Positions 18,235 to 26,141 of a stretch of 64,000 nucleotides of DNA are shown here, piece after piece (within the stretch, counting starts at the first letter, position 1; each line of letters opens with the position of its first letter). The translations under genes were made by a program, and so were the position numbers. A model generated the notes under the pieces. The model did no database searches, was not told the origin of the DNA, and saw only the letters and a list, made by a program, of their open reading frames with translations. The DNA comes from Belnapia rosea (GTDB lineage Bacteria; Pseudomonadota; Alphaproteobacteria; Acetobacterales; Acetobacteraceae), in assembly GCF_900101615.1 (NCBI RefSeq), contig NZ_FMZX01000006.1, positions 124,001 through 188,000 on the forward strand, given 5' to 3'.

Positions 18235-18879
18235 TCAGGCCAGGCCGTTCTCGCGCAGGAAGGCCAGCGTCCGCGTGCCCTCGGCTTGCGGCAGGCGGGC
18301 GAAGCTGGCGAGGTCGGCAGGGTGGTCGATATCCATCCCGATCCCCGGTTGCGGCACGATGCGTGGCGCGATCCCCACGGCGCGGGCCGCGGCAAGATGC
18401 GGGAAGTAGCTGTCCTCCCCGAAGCGGAGCGGCACGGCGAGCGGCGGTGACAGGACCACGGCGTTGGAGCCGAGCTCGTCATGCGCCGGGGCGATGGTGA
18501 AGGCCGGTGCCGCCCCATGCGCCGCGAGCACCGCCTCGATCTCGGCGGACGTCACGGCGGGGATGTCGCCCGGCAGGGTGATGATGCCGGCCGCCCCCTC
18601 CGCCGCCAGCACGCGCGCGGCGGCGGTAACGCTGCCGGTATGGCCGTCGCGCGCGCCCTCGGTCAGCACGCGGGCGCCGCTGCGCCCGGCCAATGCGGTG
18701 GCCCATGGGTCGAGCGTCACCAGCGCGACGCCGGCCAGGCCGCGCGCCGCCAGCAGTGCCGCCAGCACCTCGCCGATCATCACCCGCATCAGGGCCACGC
18801 GCTGCACCGGGCTGAGCGCGGGGGAGAGGCGTTGCTTGGCGCCCTCCAGCTCCTTCACCGGCAGGACCGCCCAGATCAT
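18235..18879 (-). CDS. cofC: Phospholactate/PEP guanylyltransferase (CofC/FbiD), F420 biosynthesis
   Basis: A 214-residue nucleotidyltransferase. MIWAVLPVKELEGAKQRLSP is the GTP-binding start typical of CofC. LPGDIPAVTSAEIEAVL and FGEDSYFPHLAAARAVGI follow; family members keep these regions. It activates a three-carbon phosphoacid (2-phospholactate, phosphoenolpyruvate or 3-phosphoglycerate, depending on lineage) with GTP for transfer to FO. Which acid is used here cannot be read from the sequence by eye. Its ATG overlaps the cofD stop (ATGA, 18876-18879). It is the last gene of the LLM-fgd-cofE-cofD-cofC operon. Confidence 0.93.
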   Translation of the reverse strand: MIWAVLPVKELEGAKQRLSPALSPVQRVALMRVMIGEVLAALLAARGLAGVALVTLDPWATALAGRSGARVLTEGARDGHTGSVTAAARVLAAEGAAGIITLPGDIPAVTSAEIEAVLAAHGAAPAFTIAPAHDELGSNAVVLSPPLAVPLRFGEDSYFPHLAAARAVGIAPRIVPQPGIGMDIDHPADLASFARLPQAEGTRTLAFLRENGLA

Positions 18880-19784
18880 GCGGCGGCCAGCACGGCGCGG
18901 GCGAGCGCCACCTTGTCCTCCAGGCTGCGCATCAGCGTCGGGGCGTGGATGACCTGGGCGGCGATGCCTGTCGCGTCATCCCCAGGCTCCATGACGTAAT
19001 GCGTCAGCAGCCCGGCATAGCGGGCGGCCGCGGCGGCGGCGCTCGGCGCAATGCCGGCCTGCCCGAACATGCGCGCGGTCGGGCCCTTCACTGCCTGGCC
19101 GGCGATGATCGGCGAGACGGCGATGACCGGCGCCTCGCAGCCGGCGATGGCGGCGCGGAGGCCGGGGACGGCCAGGATCGGCTCGATGCTGATGAAGGGG
19201 TTGGAGGGGCAGATCACCACGGCGCGCGGGCGGGCGCGGAGCGCGGCGAGCAGCCCGGGCTGCGGCCGTGCCTCGGCGGCGCCGGCGAATTCGATGGCGT
19301 GCACCGGCGGGCGCGTCTGGTCGCGGACGAACCAGTGCTGGAAGTCGATCCAGCCATCATCGCTACGGATGCGGGTCCGCACCGGGTCGTCGCTCATCGG
19401 CAGGATGCGCGGCCGCGCGCCGAGGCGGCGGGCGATGTCGGTGGTGACGGTGCTGAGGCTCTCGCCGGCCCGCAGGCGGCGCGTGCGCTCGACATGCAAG
19501 GCGAGGTCGCGGTCGCCGAGGCGGAACCAGGTCTCGCCGCCGATGCCGGCCAGCGTCTCCATGAAGGACCAGGTCTCGTCGCGGCGGCCCCAGCCAAGCT
19601 CCTGGTTGTCGAGGCCGGCCAGCGCATAGGTCAGCGTGTCGATGTCGGGCGAGATGGCGAGGCCGAGATGCTCGAAATCGTCACCGGTATTGGCGACGAT
19701 CAGCAGTTCCTCCGGCGGGAGGAGATGGCTGAGGCCGAGCGCGAGCTTGGCGCCGCCGATGCCGCCCGAGAGCGCGACGATCAT
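18876..19784 (-). CDS. cofD: 2-phospho-L-lactate/PEP transferase (CofD/FbiA), F420 biosynthesis
   Basis: A 302-residue enzyme that transfers the activated phosphoacid from the CofC product to FO, giving F420-0 or its dehydro form. MIVALSGGIGGAKLALGLSH is the nucleotide-binding start of the CofD family; NTGDDFEHLGLAISPDIDTL, CPSNPFISIEPILAVPG and SPIIAGQAVKGPTA are further hallmark segments. The ATG at 19784 overlaps the cofE stop by four bases, and its own stop overlaps cofC, so the three genes are translationally coupled. An in-frame start at 19847 would lie inside cofE and is not needed. Confidence 0.95.
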   Translation of the reverse strand: MIVALSGGIGGAKLALGLSHLLPPEELLIVANTGDDFEHLGLAISPDIDTLTYALAGLDNQELGWGRRDETWSFMETLAGIGGETWFRLGDRDLALHVERTRRLRAGESLSTVTTDIARRLGARPRILPMSDDPVRTRIRSDDGWIDFQHWFVRDQTRPPVHAIEFAGAAEARPQPGLLAALRARPRAVVICPSNPFISIEPILAVPGLRAAIAGCEAPVIAVSPIIAGQAVKGPTARMFGQAGIAPSAAAAAARYAGLLTHYVMEPGDDATGIAAQVIHAPTLMRSLEDKVALARAVLAAA

Positions 19785-20518
19785 CGGAACAGGTCCTCCG
19801 CCTCGGGCCGCAGGAGTTCGGCGGCGGGGTTCGGCGGCGCGTCCCATGCGAGGCCGCGCACCAGCACCGCGGGCTGCGCCTCGGCGCCCTGGCCTTGCAG
19901 CAGGGAGGCAGCGGCGGCGATCTCGTCGGCGAAGCCGCTGATGCTCACCTGCAGGCTGCGGCCGAAGAGGTCCGGCCGGCCGCGCAGGTCCCAGAGCGCC
20001 GGCAGGCCGGCGGCGCCGATCGCAACGCCCACGGTCCCCCGCCGCCAGGCACGGCCGAAGCTGTCGGTGATGATGACCGGGCAGCCGAGCCGGGCCGAGA
20101 GCCCGGCGGCGGTGCAGTCCGGGTCGCGCGGCAGCAGCAGGGCGTGGCCTTCCTGGCCGAGATTGGACTGGTCGATGCCGGCATTCGCCATGACGAAGCC
20201 GAGCCGGTGCTGCACGATCAGCAGCCCGGGCCGCGCGCGGACGACGCGCTGGCTCTCCGACAGCACCAGCTCGACGAAGCGCGGGTCCTTCTGCACCCGC
20301 TCCGCCAGCGCCCGCGCCTCGGCCGAGGGGGTGACGGAGGCGAGCGCCACGCTGCGGCCTTCGGCCTTGCTGACGATCTTCTGCGCCAGCACCAGCACGT
20401 CATCCGGTTGCAGCACGAGATTGGCGCGGCCGAGGCCGGCCTCGATCAGCGATGCGAGGTCATCGCCGGCCTGCACCATCGGCAGGCCGGGCAACGCATG
20501 CAATTCCAGCCGCTGCAC
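19781..20518 (-). CDS. cofE: Coenzyme F420-0:L-glutamate ligase (CofE)
   Basis: A 245-residue ligase that adds the first glutamates to F420-0 using GTP. Hallmarks are VLVLAQKIVSKAEGRSVAL, a VMANAGIDQSNLG segment, ITDSFGRAWRRGTVGVAIG and LWDLRGRPDLFGR. It is the short, single-domain type. Actinobacterial FbiB carries an extra C-terminal nitroreductase-like domain that reduces the dehydro side chain; that domain is absent. The start is a GTG at 20518, three bases after the fgd stop. The tight spacing to fgd and cofD places it in the middle of the F420 operon. Confidence 0.94.
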   Translation of the reverse strand: MQRLELHALPGLPMVQAGDDLASLIEAGLGRANLVLQPDDVLVLAQKIVSKAEGRSVALASVTPSAEARALAERVQKDPRFVELVLSESQRVVRARPGLLIVQHRLGFVMANAGIDQSNLGQEGHALLLPRDPDCTAAGLSARLGCPVIITDSFGRAWRRGTVGVAIGAAGLPALWDLRGRPDLFGRSLQVSISGFADEIAAAASLLQGQGAEAQPAVLVRGLAWDAPPNPAAELLRPEAEDLFR

Positions 20519-20521
20519 GGT

Positions 20522-21526
20522 TCAGCCGAAGCGGCGGCGGAGCAGCGGGAGCACCTGGTCGCCATAGAGCTTCAGGAACCGCGCCTGGTCCGGCCCTGGC
20601 GCATGGAAGACAAGGTGGTTGAAGCCGAGCGCGACATACTGGCCGATGCGCTCGACATGCTCCTCGGCGTCATTGGAGACGATCCAGCGGCTGGCGGCGC
20701 GCTCCAGCGGCAGGGCGTCGGCCAGGCGCTCCATCTCCGCCGGGTCTTCGACCGACATCTTCTCCTCTGGCGAGAGGGCGAGCGCGGCCCAGTGGCGGGT
20801 ATCCTCCAGCGCGCGCTGCCTGTCGGTGTCGAAGGAGACCTTCACCTCGATCATGCGGTCGTAATCGGGCTTCGGCGTGCCAGCGGCCTCCAGCCCGGCG
20901 GCGAGGTTGGGCAGCAGCGTCTCGGTATAGAGCTCCTGCTTCTTGCCTGACGTGCAGATGAAGCCGTCGCCAGCGCGGCCGGCATATTTGGCGACCAGCG
21001 CCCCGGCGGCGGCGACATAGATCGGCACCATGGTATCGGGCCGGTCGTAGATGGTCGCCTTGTCGGTGCGGTAGTACTGGCCCTCGAAGGTCACGCGCTC
21101 CTCCGACCAGAGCTTGCGCATCAGCTGCACCGCCTCGCGCATGCGGGCGAAGCGTTCCTTGAATTCCGGCCAGGCGGCACCGGTGGAGGGCACCTCGTTC
21201 AGCCCCTCCCCCGTGCCGATACCGAGAATGACGCGGCCGGGGAACATGGAGCCGAGCGTGCCGAAGGCCTGCGCCACGATGGAGGGGTGGTAGCGGAAGG
21301 TCGGCGTCAGCACGCTCGTCCCCATCACCAGCCGCTGCGTCCGCGCGCCGAGGGCGCCGAGCCAGACGAGCGAGTTCGGCGCATGGCCGTCGGTATGCTT
21401 CCAGGGCTGGAAGTGGTCCGAGATGAAGCAGGAGTCGAAGCCGACCTCCTCGGCGAGGATGCCGAATTCGAGCAGCCGGGCGGGGGCGAATTGTTCCGCT
21501 GAGGCCTTGTAGCCGAGCGTCAGCAT
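20522..21526 (-). CDS. fgd: F420-dependent glucose-6-phosphate dehydrogenase
   Basis: A 334-residue LLM-fold enzyme very like mycobacterial FGD1 as I recall it. [51 protein letters not shown] and [10 protein letters not shown] are shared or nearly so. Residues known in FGD1 are present: catalytic-site His38, Trp42 and Glu107 (FGD1 40, 44, 109), and phosphate-binding Lys195, Lys256 and Arg280 (FGD1 198, 259, 283). It reduces F420 with glucose-6-phosphate, supplying the reduced cofactor for the nearby oxidoreductases. GAAGGAA precedes the ATG at 21526. Another F420 sugar or alcohol dehydrogenase is possible, but the kept phosphate site favours a sugar phosphate. Confidence 0.9.
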   Translation of the reverse strand: MLTLGYKASAEQFAPARLLEFGILAEEVGFDSCFISDHFQPWKHTDGHAPNSLVWLGALGARTQRLVMGTSVLTPTFRYHPSIVAQAFGTLGSMFPGRVILGIGTGEGLNEVPSTGAAWPEFKERFARMREAVQLMRKLWSEERVTFEGQYYRTDKATIYDRPDTMVPIYVAAAGALVAKYAGRAGDGFICTSGKKQELYTETLLPNLAAGLEAAGTPKPDYDRMIEVKVSFDTDRQRALEDTRHWAALALSPEEKMSVEDPAEMERLADALPLERAASRWIVSNDAEEHVERIGQYVALGFNHLVFHAPGPDQARFLKLYGDQVLPLLRRRFG

Positions 21527-21539
21527 GGGCGTGTTTCCT

Positions 21540-22397
21540 TCAGCTATCGGCCAGCGCCGCCAGCATGGCATCGCGCGCCGCGATATCGCCCTTGGCATGG
21601 ACGGGCTGGATGCAGACATGGGTGGCGCCGGCCGCGAAATGGGCGGCAAGCTTCGCCTTGATGGCGGCGGCATCGCCCGAGACGACCATCCCGTCGATGA
21701 AGCGGTCGCTGCCGCCATCCTTCAGGTCGGCCTCGGTGAAGCCGGTGCGCAGCCAATTGTTCACGTAATTCGGCAGGGCCAGGTAATGGGCGAGTTCCGC
21801 GCGGCCGAGGGCGCGCGCCCGCTCGGGATCGGTCTCGAGGCAGACCTTCTGCTCGACCGCCAGCACCTTGCCGGGGCCGAGGATGCCGGCGGCGATGGCG
21901 GTATGCTCGGGCGTCACGTTGTAGGGCACGGCGCCATGGGTGCGCCGGGCCGCAAGCTCCAGCATCTTCGGCCCGAGGGCGGCGAGGAGGATGGGCCAAT
22001 CCTCGCCCGTATCGGCCTGGATGCCGTCGAGATAGGCGCGCATGGCGGGCACAGGCCGGTCGTAGCGATGACCGCGCAGCCCCTCCACCATCGGGATATG
22101 GCTGACGCCGAGGCCGAGGATGAAGCGGCCGCCGTGGAAGGCGTTCAGCGTCGCCATGCCGCGGCGGGCGGTGAAGGCGTCCCGCGCATAGATATTGGCG
22201 ATCGAGCTGCCGACCTTCAGCCGCGTCGTGGAGGCCAGGAAGTGGGCGGCGAGGGTGAAGGATTCATAGCCACGCGCCTCCGGGTACCAGAGGGTGCCAT
22301 AGCCCAGCTCCTCCACCCGGCGGGCCAGGGTGGCGAGGCCCGGCCCATCCAGCCGGTCGGCGGGGTACCAGACCCCGAGGCGTCCCAATTCCATCAT
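21540..22397 (-). CDS. LLM-class oxidoreductase, TIGR03620-like (F420-dependent type)
   Basis: A 285-residue luciferase-like protein. [29 protein letters not shown], and [23 protein letters not shown] cut across the regions that define the TIGR03620 group, generally annotated F420-dependent. It is the first gene of the operon ending in cofC, with 13 bases to fgd. Two adjacent ATGs (22397 and 22394) follow GGAGGG; either may be used. The substrate is unknown, but co-transcription with fgd and the cof genes strongly suggests that F420H2 from Fgd is its electron source. Confidence 0.85.
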   Translation of the reverse strand: MMELGRLGVWYPADRLDGPGLATLARRVEELGYGTLWYPEARGYESFTLAAHFLASTTRLKVGSSIANIYARDAFTARRGMATLNAFHGGRFILGLGVSHIPMVEGLRGHRYDRPVPAMRAYLDGIQADTGEDWPILLAALGPKMLELAARRTHGAVPYNVTPEHTAIAAGILGPGKVLAVEQKVCLETDPERARALGRAELAHYLALPNYVNNWLRTGFTEADLKDGGSDRFIDGMVVSGDAAAIKAKLAAHFAAGATHVCIQPVHAKGDIAARDAMLAALADS

Positions 22398-22544
22398 CGG
22401 CCCTCCATCCGGCAGCATGGCCCCCGCCCGTCACCCCTGCAACCGGGGTCCCTGCACCCTGGTTCGGCACGCCGCTCTGGTCTTCCGGGCCCGGGGCGCC
22501 TAGATCGATGGCGACAGACCCCCATAGAACGACGAGAGCTGCCC

Positions 22545-24194
22545 GTGGATGCCATGACCCCGGCCGGCGTCTCCGCCACGGCGGCACCGAATGAGGTGTC
22601 GGCCGAGGCGGGCCGCCGGCGCACCTTCGCCATCATCGCCCACCCCGATGCCGGCAAGACGACCCTGACCGAGAAATTGCTGCTGCGCGGCGGTGCCATC
22701 CAGCTGGCCGGCGCGGTGCGCGCCAAGGGCAATGCCCGGCGCACCCGGTCGGACTGGATGAAGATCGAGCAGGATCGCGGCATCTCCGTTGCGACCTCGG
22801 TGATGACCTTCGAGCGCGGCGGGCTGATCTTCAACCTGCTGGATACGCCGGGCCACGAGGATTTCTCCGAGGATACCTACCGGACCCTGACGGCCGTGGA
22901 TGCCGCGGTGATGGTGCTGGACGCGGCCAAGGGCATCGAGGCGCAGACCCGGAAGCTCTTCGAGGTCTGCCGGCTGCGCGACATCCCGATCATCACCTTC
23001 GTCAACAAGATGGACCGCGAGGCGCGGGACCCCTTCGAGCTGATCGATGAGATCGAGAAGACGCTGGCGCTCGACGCCGCGCCGGTCGCCTGGCCGGTCG
23101 GCCGGGCGAGCGAGTTCGCCGGCACCTGGGACATGCTGGCGCGGCACTTCCTGCCCGTCGATGCGGATGACCGCTCGGCGATCACCCTCTCCGGCCCGGA
23201 CGACCCGAAGCTGGCCGAACTGGTCGGCGCGGAGCGGGCCGCGGCCCTGGCCGAGGAGGTCGGGCTTGCCGAGGCAGCCTGCCCGGAATTCGACCTGGAG
23301 GCCTTCCGCCAGGGCACCCTCACCCCGGTCTTCTTCGGCAGCGCGCTGCGCGACTTCGGCATCGGCCACCTGCTGGACGGCCTCGCCCGCTATGCCCCGC
23401 CGCCGCAGAGCCGCGCGGCCGATGCGCGCCCGGTCGAGCCCGGGGAGCCGGCGCTGACCGGCTTCGTCTTCAAGGTCCAGGCCAATATGGACCCGAACCA
23501 CCGCGACCGCGTCGCCTTCGTCCGCCTCTGCTCCGGGCGGCTGGTGAAGGGGATGCGGCTGAAGCAGGTCCGCACCGGCAAGCAGGTGCCGGTCAACGCG
23601 CCGCTCTTCTTCTTCGCCAAGGACCGGCAGGTGGCGGAGGAGGCCTGGCCGGGCGACGTGGTGGGCGTTGCCAATCACGGCACCTTGCGCATCGGCGACA
23701 CGCTGACCGAGGGCGAGGCGCTGAATTTCCGCGGCGTGCCGAGCTTCGCGCCGGAGATCCTGCGGCATGTCCGCCTGGAAGACCCGATGCTGGCGAAGAA
23801 GCTGAAGACGGCGCTCTCCCAGCTGGCCGAGGAGGGCGTGGTGCAGCTCTTCCGGCCTCTCGACGGCTCGAACCCCGTCGTCGGCGTGGTCGGCCAGCTG
23901 CAGCTCGACGTGCTGCAGAGCCGGCTGAAGGTCGAATATGGCGTGCCGGCCGGCTTCGACGACACGATGTGGCAGATGATGCGCTGGGTCACCCCAGCGG
24001 ACCCTGGCTCGGATCGTGCCGCGCTCGACCGTTTCGCCACCACCAACCGGCGCGATGCCGGCGAGGACCATGATGGCGAGCTTGTCGCCTTCTTCGGCTC
24101 CGACTGGCGGCGGAAGCGGGCGGAGGAGGAATGGCCGATGCTGCGCTTCCACGCCGTGCGCGAGCAGCATGGGCTGGAGATGGCGAAGCGTTGA
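22545..24194 (+). CDS. prfC: Peptide chain release factor 3
   Basis: A translational GTPase of about 549 residues that removes RF1 and RF2 from the ribosome after peptide release. The G domain shows AHPDAGKTTLTEKLLLRGG (P loop), DRGISVATSVMTF (switch I), LDTPGHEDFSEDTYRTLTAV (G3) and FVNKMDREARDP (G4). The C-terminal part includes QANMDPNHRDRVAFVRLCSG, typical of RF3. A GTG at 22545 has GAGAG six bases upstream; an ATG at 22554 is also possible but its spacing to that site is long. It is divergent from the F420 operon and has no functional link with it. Confidence 0.95.
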   Translation: MDAMTPAGVSATAAPNEVSAEAGRRRTFAIIAHPDAGKTTLTEKLLLRGGAIQLAGAVRAKGNARRTRSDWMKIEQDRGISVATSVMTFERGGLIFNLLDTPGHEDFSEDTYRTLTAVDAAVMVLDAAKGIEAQTRKLFEVCRLRDIPIITFVNKMDREARDPFELIDEIEKTLALDAAPVAWPVGRASEFAGTWDMLARHFLPVDADDRSAITLSGPDDPKLAELVGAERAAALAEEVGLAEAACPEFDLEAFRQGTLTPVFFGSALRDFGIGHLLDGLARYAPPPQSRAADARPVEPGEPALTGFVFKVQANMDPNHRDRVAFVRLCSGRLVKGMRLKQVRTGKQVPVNAPLFFFAKDRQVAEEAWPGDVVGVANHGTLRIGDTLTEGEALNFRGVPSFAPEILRHVRLEDPMLAKKLKTALSQLAEEGVVQLFRPLDGSNPVVGVVGQLQLDVLQSRLKVEYGVPAGFDDTMWQMMRWVTPADPGSDRAALDRFATTNRRDAGEDHDGELVAFFGSDWRRKRAEEEWPMLRFHAVREQHGLEMAKR

Positions 24195-24201
24195 TCCTGC
24201 A

Positions 24202-24221
24202 ACCCTGAGCTTGCCCAGGGT
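24202..24221 (+). terminator. Weak hairpin after prfC
   Basis: ACCCTG and CAGGGT form a six-bp stem around eight bases, seven bases after the prfC stop. There is no T run. A role in termination is possible but not well supported. Confidence 0.25.
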
Positions 24222-24334
24222 GTTCCTCCCGCGAAGGCCAAGCCGGGCAGGACCCGGCGACCCTGGCCAGGCCCGGCACCGACCGGGCCATCCGCCCCCG
24301 CCCCGACGGGAGGCCGAACCGCAGGAGACACCTT

Positions 24335-25360
24335 GTGACCTCAGCGACTGACGCTGCGCTCGCGCAACTTTCGCTCGACGCCTATTCCAATGTGCCGGTG
24401 GCGCTGCCGGCCGGCTTCACCCCCGCCACCGAGCTTCCCCTCACCCTCGGCGCCGGCGAGAGCTTCGCGGGCGGCCTCTACCAGAGCGCCAATTCGGCGG
24501 CGCTGGTGACCGAGGGGGTGGTGGACGGCAAGGAGAGCCTCGTCATCGCCTTCCGTGGCAGCGACGACCAGGTCGACAGCCTGAACGACCTGCAGGACAT
24601 CAATGCCGGCTACCCGCATTTCGCCTCGCTGATCCAGGCAGCGGATGCGGCGGCGGCGAGCGGGCAATATGGCCAGGTAGTGGTGACGGGCCATAGCCTC
24701 GGCGGGTCGCTCGCGCAGCAGTTCATGGCAACGCATCCCGACCAGGCAGGCGTGACCTATGACGCCGTGACCTTCGGCTCGCCTGGTGCGATCCTGCCGC
24801 CGGGCGAGGATGCGCGGATCACCAATGTCGTCATCGCCGATGATCCGGCGGTTGCGCTCGGCGCGCACCGGGCGGAGATCGGCGAGGTGCTGCGGTCCGA
24901 CCCCACGCTCGCCAGCCTCGCCGCCGAGAAGGCCGCGCAGGAACTCCCCGGCCTCACCCAGGACCAGGCGCTGGCGGCGCTCAACAGCCTCACGGTGAAT
25001 TACGAGAACCGCGGCGACATCGTGCTGCTGCCGGGGCAGAGCGGGGACCTGTCGCCGGCGGCGGGCATCGCCGGCCTCGCCCGGCTCGATACCGGGCAGC
25101 ATGCGCCGGAGCTCTATGCGGGCAGCACCGCCACCGCGGCGGCCTCGGCGGAGCCGGAGCTGGTGGTGCCGGAGGTCGGCACGACCGATCCGCAGCTTCT
25201 CGCGCTGCGCAGCCTCTATGACAGCGACGGGCCGGATGGGCAGGTGGCGCAATCCCTCCTCGAGGGCTGGCGGCAGGATGTGCGGGCGGAGGCGAATGAC
25301 GCCTTCACCGGCGTGCGCGACCAGCTGGCCACGCTTGGCCACGACCTGCACCTGATCTAG
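24335..25360 (+). CDS. Class 3 lipase-like alpha/beta hydrolase
   Basis: A 341-residue paralogue of the lipase at 6929-8233, without the tandem repeats. Shared features in the same order are ALPAGFTPATE near residue 25, SLVIAFRGSDDQVDS, VVVTGHSLGGSLAQ with Ser121 as the likely nucleophile, and FGSPGA followed by DDPAV. The C-terminal 80 residues are a different, helical, acidic segment ending in a run rich in Gln, Asp and Leu. There is no signal peptide. A GTG at 24335 is the start, with AGGAG eight bases upstream. Function beyond ester hydrolysis is unknown. Confidence 0.78.
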   Translation: MTSATDAALAQLSLDAYSNVPVALPAGFTPATELPLTLGAGESFAGGLYQSANSAALVTEGVVDGKESLVIAFRGSDDQVDSLNDLQDINAGYPHFASLIQAADAAAASGQYGQVVVTGHSLGGSLAQQFMATHPDQAGVTYDAVTFGSPGAILPPGEDARITNVVIADDPAVALGAHRAEIGEVLRSDPTLASLAAEKAAQELPGLTQDQALAALNSLTVNYENRGDIVLLPGQSGDLSPAAGIAGLARLDTGQHAPELYAGSTATAAASAEPELVVPEVGTTDPQLLALRSLYDSDGPDGQVAQSLLEGWRQDVRAEANDAFTGVRDQLATLGHDLHLI

Positions 25361-25375
25361 CGGGCAGTCCGGCAT

Positions 25376-25425
25376 GCGACGTCGGGGCACGCCGTCTACA
25401 CGGCGCGTGCCCCGAACGACGTCGC
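25376..25425. terminator. Long hairpin between convergent genes, bidirectional terminator
   Basis: Nested inverted repeats: outer arms GCGACGTC and GACGTCGC, inner arms CGGGGCACG and CGTGCCCCG (25383-25391 and 25406-25414), then CCGT and ACGG around CTAC, with a CG bulge on the right. It sits exactly between the lipase stop (25360) and the stop of the convergent small gene (25429), so it can act on both transcripts. T runs are lacking on either side. Confidence 0.5.
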
Positions 25426-25428
25426 CGG

Positions 25429-25707
25429 TCAGGCCACTTCAGCCGTGGTCGGGTCGATCATCCGCTCGACCTTGCTGATGCGGTTGGCGGGGAAGCCACC
25501 CCGCTGGGCGTGTTCGCGGATCATCTCCTCGTTTGGTGCGACATAGACGCAGTAGATCTTGTCGCCCGTGACGTAGCTCTCAACCCATTGGATCTCCGGC
25601 CCCATCACGCGAAGCACGTCACAGGACGTCTTCGCTGCGCCCTGCAGATCCTGGGCGGATGCCGCTCCGACACCAGCCATCTCTCGTTCGATGATGAATT
25701 TGGGCAT
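25429..25707 (-). CDS. DUF4242 (SCO4226-like nickel-binding) domain protein
   Basis: A 92-residue small protein of the DUF4242 family. MPKFIIEREMAGVGAASAQD is the usual ferredoxin-like start (KFIIEREM), then VMGPEIQWVESYVTGDKIYC and an N..M..HA..GGFPANRI tail. The Streptomyces member SCO4226 binds nickel; whether this one does is not known. GGGAGG lies before the ATG at 25707. It is a single-gene unit converging on the lipase gene, with somewhat lower GC than its neighbours. Confidence 0.75.
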   Translation of the reverse strand: MPKFIIEREMAGVGAASAQDLQGAAKTSCDVLRVMGPEIQWVESYVTGDKIYCVYVAPNEEMIREHAQRGGFPANRISKVERMIDPTTAEVA

Positions 25708-25840
25708 TCCGACCTCCCGGATTCCGTCTCATTGGACAGGCGCCGGCGACGGTTTGGCTTCATGGCGCCCCGCAGACGCTACCGTCCGGGGCATCTTCGA
25801 GCATCAAGAAAATTATCCTGAAGTCGTTCAGAGGAGAGTT

Positions 25841-26128
25841 CTAGGACTCTTCCAACCGCCGCAGGATCTCCTGCAGCCACGCCGCCGGCTGCCCATCGGC
25901 CGAGGGGTCGATATCCGGCTCGAGATGCCGCAGGAAGGCGGCATCGGCGAGGCTGCCGCGATGGCCGGCGAGGAAGCGGCGGATATCCGCGGCGATCACC
26001 GCGCGCTCCCCTGGCGTCGTCACCTGCCGGACCTTGGCCATGATCGCCGCATCGTCGCCGTCCAGGTCGCAATCCTGGTGGAACCAGGCCTGGATGAAGC
26101 CGGCCAGATGCGGGTAGAGCGCCGCCAT
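25841..26128 (-). CDS. CdiI_2-like contact-dependent inhibition immunity protein homologue
   Basis: A 95-residue acidic protein beginning MAALYPHLAGFIQAWFHQDC, close to the YP.L..F...YFHQDWDL start of the CdiI_2 immunity family, with a helical remainder ending WLQEILRRLEES. Such proteins neutralise a CDI toxin, but no CdiA, CdiB or toxin gene is nearby, so this is an orphan or a cousin with another role. AGGAGG precedes the ATG at 26128. It lies 13 bases after the purA stop on the same strand and may be read through from hisZ-purA. Family assignment is moderate. Confidence 0.6.
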   Translation of the reverse strand: MAALYPHLAGFIQAWFHQDCDLDGDDAAIMAKVRQVTTPGERAVIAADIRRFLAGHRGSLADAAFLRHLEPDIDPSADGQPAAWLQEILRRLEES

Positions 26129-26141
26129 GGCCGGCCGCCTC

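Noticed and set aside
24202-24221. Strong terminator after prfC
   Set aside because: The stem is only six pairs and there is no T run, so it is listed with low confidence only.
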